DNA of 64,000 nucleotides from Mesonia aquimarina (lineage in GTDB: Bacteria; Bacteroidota; Bacteroidia; Flavobacteriales; Flavobacteriaceae): the NCBI RefSeq assembly GCF_003667275.1, contig NZ_RCNV01000005.1:140126-204125 (forward strand). The letters are read 5' to 3'. The first letter of the stretch is position 1. Every line of letters begins with the position of its first letter. The position numbers and the translations under genes are program-made. The notes under the pieces are model-generated. The model made no database searches, had not been told where the DNA came from, and saw only the letters and a program-made list of their open reading frames with translations. Shown here one piece after another: positions 60,390-64,000 of the stretch.

Positions 60390-61136
60390 ATGAAATTAAC
60401 ACTTAAGATATGGCGTCAAGAAAGCGCCAACGCAAAAGGAAAAATGGTGGACTATCAAATTGATGGGGTTGAAGGCGATATGTCTTTCCTTGAAATGTTA
60501 GATGTCCTAAATGAAGATTTAGTTGCCAAAGGAGAAGAACCGGTAGAATTTGATCATGACTGTAGAGAAGGTATATGTGGATCTTGTTCATTACAAATTA
60601 ATGGAGAGCCTCATGGACCAGACAAGTTAATTACAACTTGCCAGTTGCACATGCGCTCTTTTAATGATGGCGACACAATCTATATTGAGCCTTTTAGAGC
60701 AAAAGCATTTCCGGTAATTAAAGACTTAATTGTAGACAGAACATCTTTTGATCGTATTCAACACGCCGGAGGATATGTTTCTGTAAACACTTCCGGTAAC
60801 ACAATTGACGCAAACTCAATTCCAGTAAATAAACATGATGCTGACGATTCTTTCAATGCGGCTACTTGTATTGGTTGTGGAGCTTGTGTAGCTGCTTGTA
60901 AAAATGCAAGCGCAATGTTGTTTACATCAGCTAAAGTTTCTCAATACGCTCTACTTCCGCAAGGTCAGGTAGAAGCTACAGAACGTGTTCAAGCCATGGT
61001 AAGACAAATGGATGAAGAAGGTTTCGGAAACTGCAGTAATACCGGAGCTTGCGAAATTGAATGCCCTAAAGGAATTTCCTTAGAAAATATTGCTCGTATG
61101 AATCGTGAATATATGGCAGCAACATCTAAAGGATAA
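60390..61136 (+). CDS. sdhB: succinate dehydrogenase iron-sulfur subunit
   Basis: This subunit passes electrons from the flavin to the membrane quinone. The 248-residue product has the [2Fe-2S] cysteines C58, C63, C66 and C84 ([23 protein letters not shown]). Two further cysteine groups [15 protein letters not shown] and [14 protein letters not shown], for the 3Fe/4Fe clusters, follow. The SUF locus in this window is a plausible source of its clusters. A terminator follows at 61162. Confidence 0.97.
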   Translation: MKLTLKIWRQESANAKGKMVDYQIDGVEGDMSFLEMLDVLNEDLVAKGEEPVEFDHDCREGICGSCSLQINGEPHGPDKLITTCQLHMRSFNDGDTIYIEPFRAKAFPVIKDLIVDRTSFDRIQHAGGYVSVNTSGNTIDANSIPVNKHDADDSFNAATCIGCGACVAACKNASAMLFTSAKVSQYALLPQGQVEATERVQAMVRQMDEEGFGNCSNTGACEIECPKGISLENIARMNREYMAATSKG

Positions 61137-61161
61137 AACGCTTTAAATAAATAGTTTATTT

Positions 61162-61199
61162 AATCCCAAATTCAGTAAAATGAGTTTGGGATTTTTTTT
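61162..61199 (+). terminator. sdhCAB terminator
   Basis: AATCCCAAA (61162-61170) pairs with TTTGGGATT (61185-61193) and is followed by a T-run. Confidence 0.87.
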
Positions 61200-61226
61200 A
61201 TCTTAAGGCATCTCAAAATAAATTCT

Positions 61227-62369
61227 ATGACGCCTATATCGAAACTCCCAAATTTAGGGACAACTATATTTACAAGCATGAGCAAATTGGCACAAGAACA
61301 CCGTGCTATCAATCTCTCACAGGGATTTCCTGATTTTTCTCCTGATAAAAATTTACTAGCATTGGTTACTGATGCCATAAAAAACGACAAAAATCCGTAC
61401 GCTCCCTTAAAAGGAATTCCTAAACTTAGAGAAACTCTATGTAAGAAATTAAATACACTTTATGGGAGCCAGTATCAGGCTGAAGATAATATTTGCATTA
61501 CTGCAGGTGCCACCCAAGCAATTTTTACTGCAATTTCTGCCTTTGTAAAACAAGATGATGAAGTTATTGTTTTTAAACCCGCCTATGATTGTTATGAACC
61601 TGCTATAGAATTATATGGAGGAAAACCTGTTTTGATAGAAATGGGTGCACCTCAATATAATATAGATTGGGATGAAGTTGCATCAAGGATTTCCAAGAAA
61701 ACAAAAATGATTATCATTAACACCCCACATAATCCCAGTGGTACAGTACTCAAAAAATCTGACTTAGAAAAATTAGAAGAGCTCACAACTAATACAGATA
61801 TCATAGTTTTAAGTGACGAGGTTTATGAGCACTTAATTTTTGACGGAAAACAACATCAGAGTGTAGCTCGGTTTTCTAACTTAAGGGAACGCTCTTTAAT
61901 CACTTATTCCTTTGGTAAAACATTTCATGTTACCGGCTGGAAAATGGGGTATTGCGTCGCATCCAAAAATTTAATGAAAGAATTTTTAAAGGTTCATCAA
62001 TATAATGTGTTTTGCGTTAATCACCCTTTTCAAGTTGCCTTAAATGAATATTTGCAAAAAGAAGAAAATTACCTGCAATTACCTGATTTTTATCAAAAAA
62101 AGCGTGACTTTTTTTTAAGACTAATTAAAAATTCAAAATTTGAGTTTACTCCTTGCGAGGGGACTTATTTTCAAACGATGAGTTTTAAAAATATTACTTC
62201 AGAAAAAGATACAGATTTCGCCATTCGTTTAATAAAAGAACACCAATTAGCCACAATACCTGTTTCGGTTTTTCAGAAAAATAATAATGATGAGCATATG
62301 TTACGTTTTTGTTTTGCAAAAAAGGAAGAAACGCTAGAAAAAGCTGCAAAGATCATTAACTTGTTATAA
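61227..62369 (+). CDS. methionine aminotransferase-like PLP enzyme
   Basis: This is a fold-type I class I/II aminotransferase of 380 residues. It shows INLSQGFPDFSPDKNLLALV (residues 29-48), GATQAIFTAISAF and NTPHNPSGTVL. It also shows LSDEVYEHLIFDG and SFGKTFHVTGWKMGYCVA, where the lysine of SFGK is the PLP-binding residue. The sequence layout matches the YbdL/kynurenine-aminotransferase-like group that acts on methionine; a different amino-acid substrate is possible. It has no strict TAnnTTTG promoter and stands alone behind a terminator. Confidence 0.88.
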   Translation: MTPISKLPNLGTTIFTSMSKLAQEHRAINLSQGFPDFSPDKNLLALVTDAIKNDKNPYAPLKGIPKLRETLCKKLNTLYGSQYQAEDNICITAGATQAIFTAISAFVKQDDEVIVFKPAYDCYEPAIELYGGKPVLIEMGAPQYNIDWDEVASRISKKTKMIIINTPHNPSGTVLKKSDLEKLEELTTNTDIIVLSDEVYEHLIFDGKQHQSVARFSNLRERSLITYSFGKTFHVTGWKMGYCVASKNLMKEFLKVHQYNVFCVNHPFQVALNEYLQKEENYLQLPDFYQKKRDFFLRLIKNSKFEFTPCEGTYFQTMSFKNITSEKDTDFAIRLIKEHQLATIPVSVFQKNNNDEHMLRFCFAKKEETLEKAAKIINLL

Positions 62370-62371
62370 CT

Positions 62372-62400
62372 AAAAAACCTCGACACAAATGCGCCGAGGT
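62372..62400 (-). terminator. OmpA gene terminator
   Basis: ACCTCG (62377-62382) pairs with CGAGGT (62395-62400). On the minus strand a T-run follows (plus-strand A-run at 62372-62377). Confidence 0.7.
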
Positions 62401-62429
62401 CTCTGTTTACAAGAATTAATATGATTTTT

Positions 62430-64000
62430 TTAACGTTTGGTAATCTTAAACACCGAACGTCTATTCTCTTGGTATTGCTCTTCACTACAATTATCGCAAT
62501 CTATTTTCGGCTTTGACTCTCCAAAGGCTTCCCAGCTAATTCGTGATTTATCTATCCCTTGAGAAACTACATAATCTACTGTACTTTTAGCTCTTCGCTC
62601 TGACAACTGTTGATTGTAAGCCGCTGATCCACGCTTATCGGTATGTGCTTCTACTTTAATTTCCATCTCTGGGTGCTTCTTCATCACTCCTACAAGCTTA
62701 TCTAATTCTAAAGCCGCTTGTGAACGAATAGTAGCCTTATCAAAGTCAAACATAATCGGGTTTAACACAATCTCTTCTTCTTTGATGATTGGCTTTATTG
62801 GTGTTAGCTCTATCGTTACTGCTATTTCTCCTTCTTCATCTTTAGATACTAACTCTGAGTTACTTTTGTACTTAGGTGCGTTTACCTGAAGTGTATAATC
62901 TCTTCCTGCTACAAAAGTAAAGTTTGTAGACCCGCTTGTACCAGTCATCTTAGTTCCCATCTCTGCTTCATCATCATTATAAGTAACAACCTCTGCATTA
63001 GCAACAGGTGCTCCGGTCTCCGCATTGATCACCTTCACCATAATATCGATTTCTTCGATAGGTTGTAATTGAACTACACGGTAAATATTATCACTAGCGG
63101 TTTGTGCATCCTCAGCTAAACCGCCTCGATTAGAACTTACATAACCTTTCTTCTCTGAAGTACTAAAGCTAAATGCAAAATCATCACCATTACTATTAAT
63201 AGGCTTTCCTATGTTTTTTACCTCTCCAAAACTACTCCCATTTGCCTTCGCATAAAACACATCTAAACCGCCTATTCCTAACTGCCCGTCACTAGAAAAG
63301 TAAAGCGTCCCTTCTTCATCTATATAAGGAAAGCTATCTCTTCCTTCCGTGTTTATTCCTGCTCCAAGATTTTGAGGCTCTCCTAAAGAACCGTCTTCTG
63401 ACACAGAAACCTTATACAAATCAGACTGCCCCATCCCTCCTGGCATATCACTAGAAAAATAAAGTGTTCTGCCGTCAGGACTTAATGCCGGATGTCCGGT
63501 AGAGTACGCTGAACTGTTAAACGGAACAGATTGAATATCATCCCACTCTCCATTAACTAATGTTGCGCGGAATAATTTTAACTGACCCACTCCTTGTTCA
63601 TCTTCTTCATAATCTCCATCTAAATAATCATTACGCGTAAAATACATCGTATTTCCATCAGGGGTGATCGCTACAGTTCCTTCATTAAATTTAGTGTTCA
63701 CCTCTCCTTCTAAAAGCTCTGGTGAGGCAAACTCCTCTCCCTCTCTAGTTGACACATAAACATCTAAAGTGGGTTGATCATTCCATCCATAATTCCTTCT
63801 TGATTTGTTTCGAGCGGATACAAAATAAAGCTTACCATCTTTTTCATAACCTCCAAAATCAATAAAATCTGTATTTAATGATAAACGCTCTACGCTAAAT
63901 TTCGCTTCCTTATCTAATATATCTGATAAGTAATTTTGATTAGACTTAAAGGCTTGAGCTCGCTTGTCTTGTGGTGAACGAGAAGCAAACGCTTGCATCG
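62430..64000 (-). CDS. OmpA-family protein with PD40-type repeats (partial)
   Basis: The gene is cut by the window edge; the visible part is about 523 codons. Its in-frame ATG at 63998 is not the true start, because the frame continues beyond 64000. Domains in order: WD40/PD40-like repeats (GEGVNTKFNEGTVAITPDGNTMYFTRN type, about residues 50-290, counted from 63998), a carboxypeptidase-regulatory-like domain (about 315-395, MVKVINAETGAPVANAEV), and a C-terminal OmpA domain (about 408-522, IMFDFDKATI, VEAHTDKRGSAAYNQQLSERRA). This order resembles the T9SS protein PorE and related OmpA/PD40 proteins. It would be an outer-membrane, peptidoglycan-linked protein. Confidence 0.9.
   Translation of the reverse strand, partial: MQAFASRSPQDKRAQAFKSNQNYLSDILDKEAKFSVERLSLNTDFIDFGGYEKDGKLYFVSARNKSRRNYGWNDQPTLDVYVSTREGEEFASPELLEGEVNTKFNEGTVAITPDGNTMYFTRNDYLDGDYEEDEQGVGQLKLFRATLVNGEWDDIQSVPFNSSAYSTGHPALSPDGRTLYFSSDMPGGMGQSDLYKVSVSEDGSLGEPQNLGAGINTEGRDSFPYIDEEGTLYFSSDGQLGIGGLDVFYAKANGSSFGEVKNIGKPINSNGDDFAFSFSTSEKKGYVSSNRGGLAEDAQTASDNIYRVVQLQPIEEIDIMVKVINAETGAPVANAEVVTYNDDEAEMGTKMTGTSGSTNFTFVAGRDYTLQVNAPKYKSNSELVSKDEEGEIAVTIELTPIKPIIKEEEIVLNPIMFDFDKATIRSQAALELDKLVGVMKKHPEMEIKVEAHTDKRGSAAYNQQLSERRAKSTVDYVVSQGIDKSRISWEAFGESKPKIDCDNCSEEQYQENRRSVFKITKR

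Noticed and set aside
1..64000. mobile elements, phage genes or CRISPR arrays
   Set aside because: No transposase, integrase, phage structural gene or regularly spaced repeat-spacer array was seen. The only short tandem repeats are those in the suf and sdh spacers.

Overview
The window is 64 kb of AT-rich, gene-dense chromosome from a member of the Bacteroidota, most likely a marine Flavobacteriaceae. The evidence is a T9SS type A sorting domain, an OmpA protein with TPR/PD40-type architecture, DUF5686, DUF3078 and DUF2480 proteins, a single-subunit cytochrome b SdhC, and the Bacteroidota promoter signature (TTG, 17-23 bases, TAnnTTTG) ahead of many genes. I see no phage, insertion sequence, integron or CRISPR array. 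Most of the window is core genome.

Layout. 1-537 is a non-coding leader region, then the ribosomal block rplM-rpsI, rpsB and tsf (538-3404). A 594-base gap holds three consecutive stem-loops. It is followed by an ABC ATPase and a very large permease fused to an M1 peptidase (3999-8556). 8618-20884 carries a lipoprotein gene, pyrH-frr, a DUF5686 outer-membrane protein, an RND/MMPL exporter, a small beta-barrel, asnS, an RluA-type pseudouridine synthase, rpoN and a membrane protein. 21048-26279 (minus strand) is a beta-barrel gene, the operon exbB-membrane protein-exbD-exbD, tRNA-Ser(GGA), and tatD-ansA. A lone retropepsin-like gene follows (26409-26846), then sucA-sucB (2-oxoglutarate dehydrogenase E1/E2) and a polyprenyl diphosphate synthase, both minus strand.

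32199-38821 is a TetR-regulated tripartite efflux operon (regulator, TolC-like channel, lipoprotein adaptor, RND pump). 38878-48939 (minus strand) is a T9SS cargo gene, a DUF3078 gene, and a long SUF iron-sulfur cluster assembly locus (sufA, sufB, sufC, sufD, sufS, sufE, a DUF59 gene and a DUF2480 gene) with three envelope-protein genes interspersed. 49178-57436 has thiL, an ACT-domain-like protein divergent from aspartate kinase lysC, two tandem paralogous exported proteins, a small membrane protein with an alpha/beta hydrolase, an atypical Nramp-family transporter and an Xaa-Pro aminopeptidase. 57637-64000 has sdhCAB (succinate dehydrogenase, whose Fe-S subunit is a plausible client of the SUF locus), a methionine-aminotransferase-like enzyme, and an OmpA-family protein cut by the window edge.

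I did not find a clear, wholly new system. The observations most worth a second look are the three-hairpin element at 3737-3857, the ACT-like protein opposite lysC, envelope genes embedded in the SUF locus, the ABC-permease/M1-peptidase fusion, the Nramp homologue lacking its metal-binding signature, and two promoters placed so close to the start codon that the messages may be leaderless. Several start codons were moved downstream of the longest reading frame, because the upstream extension overlaps a promoter or starts with a rare codon ahead of a clear signal peptide or domain start.
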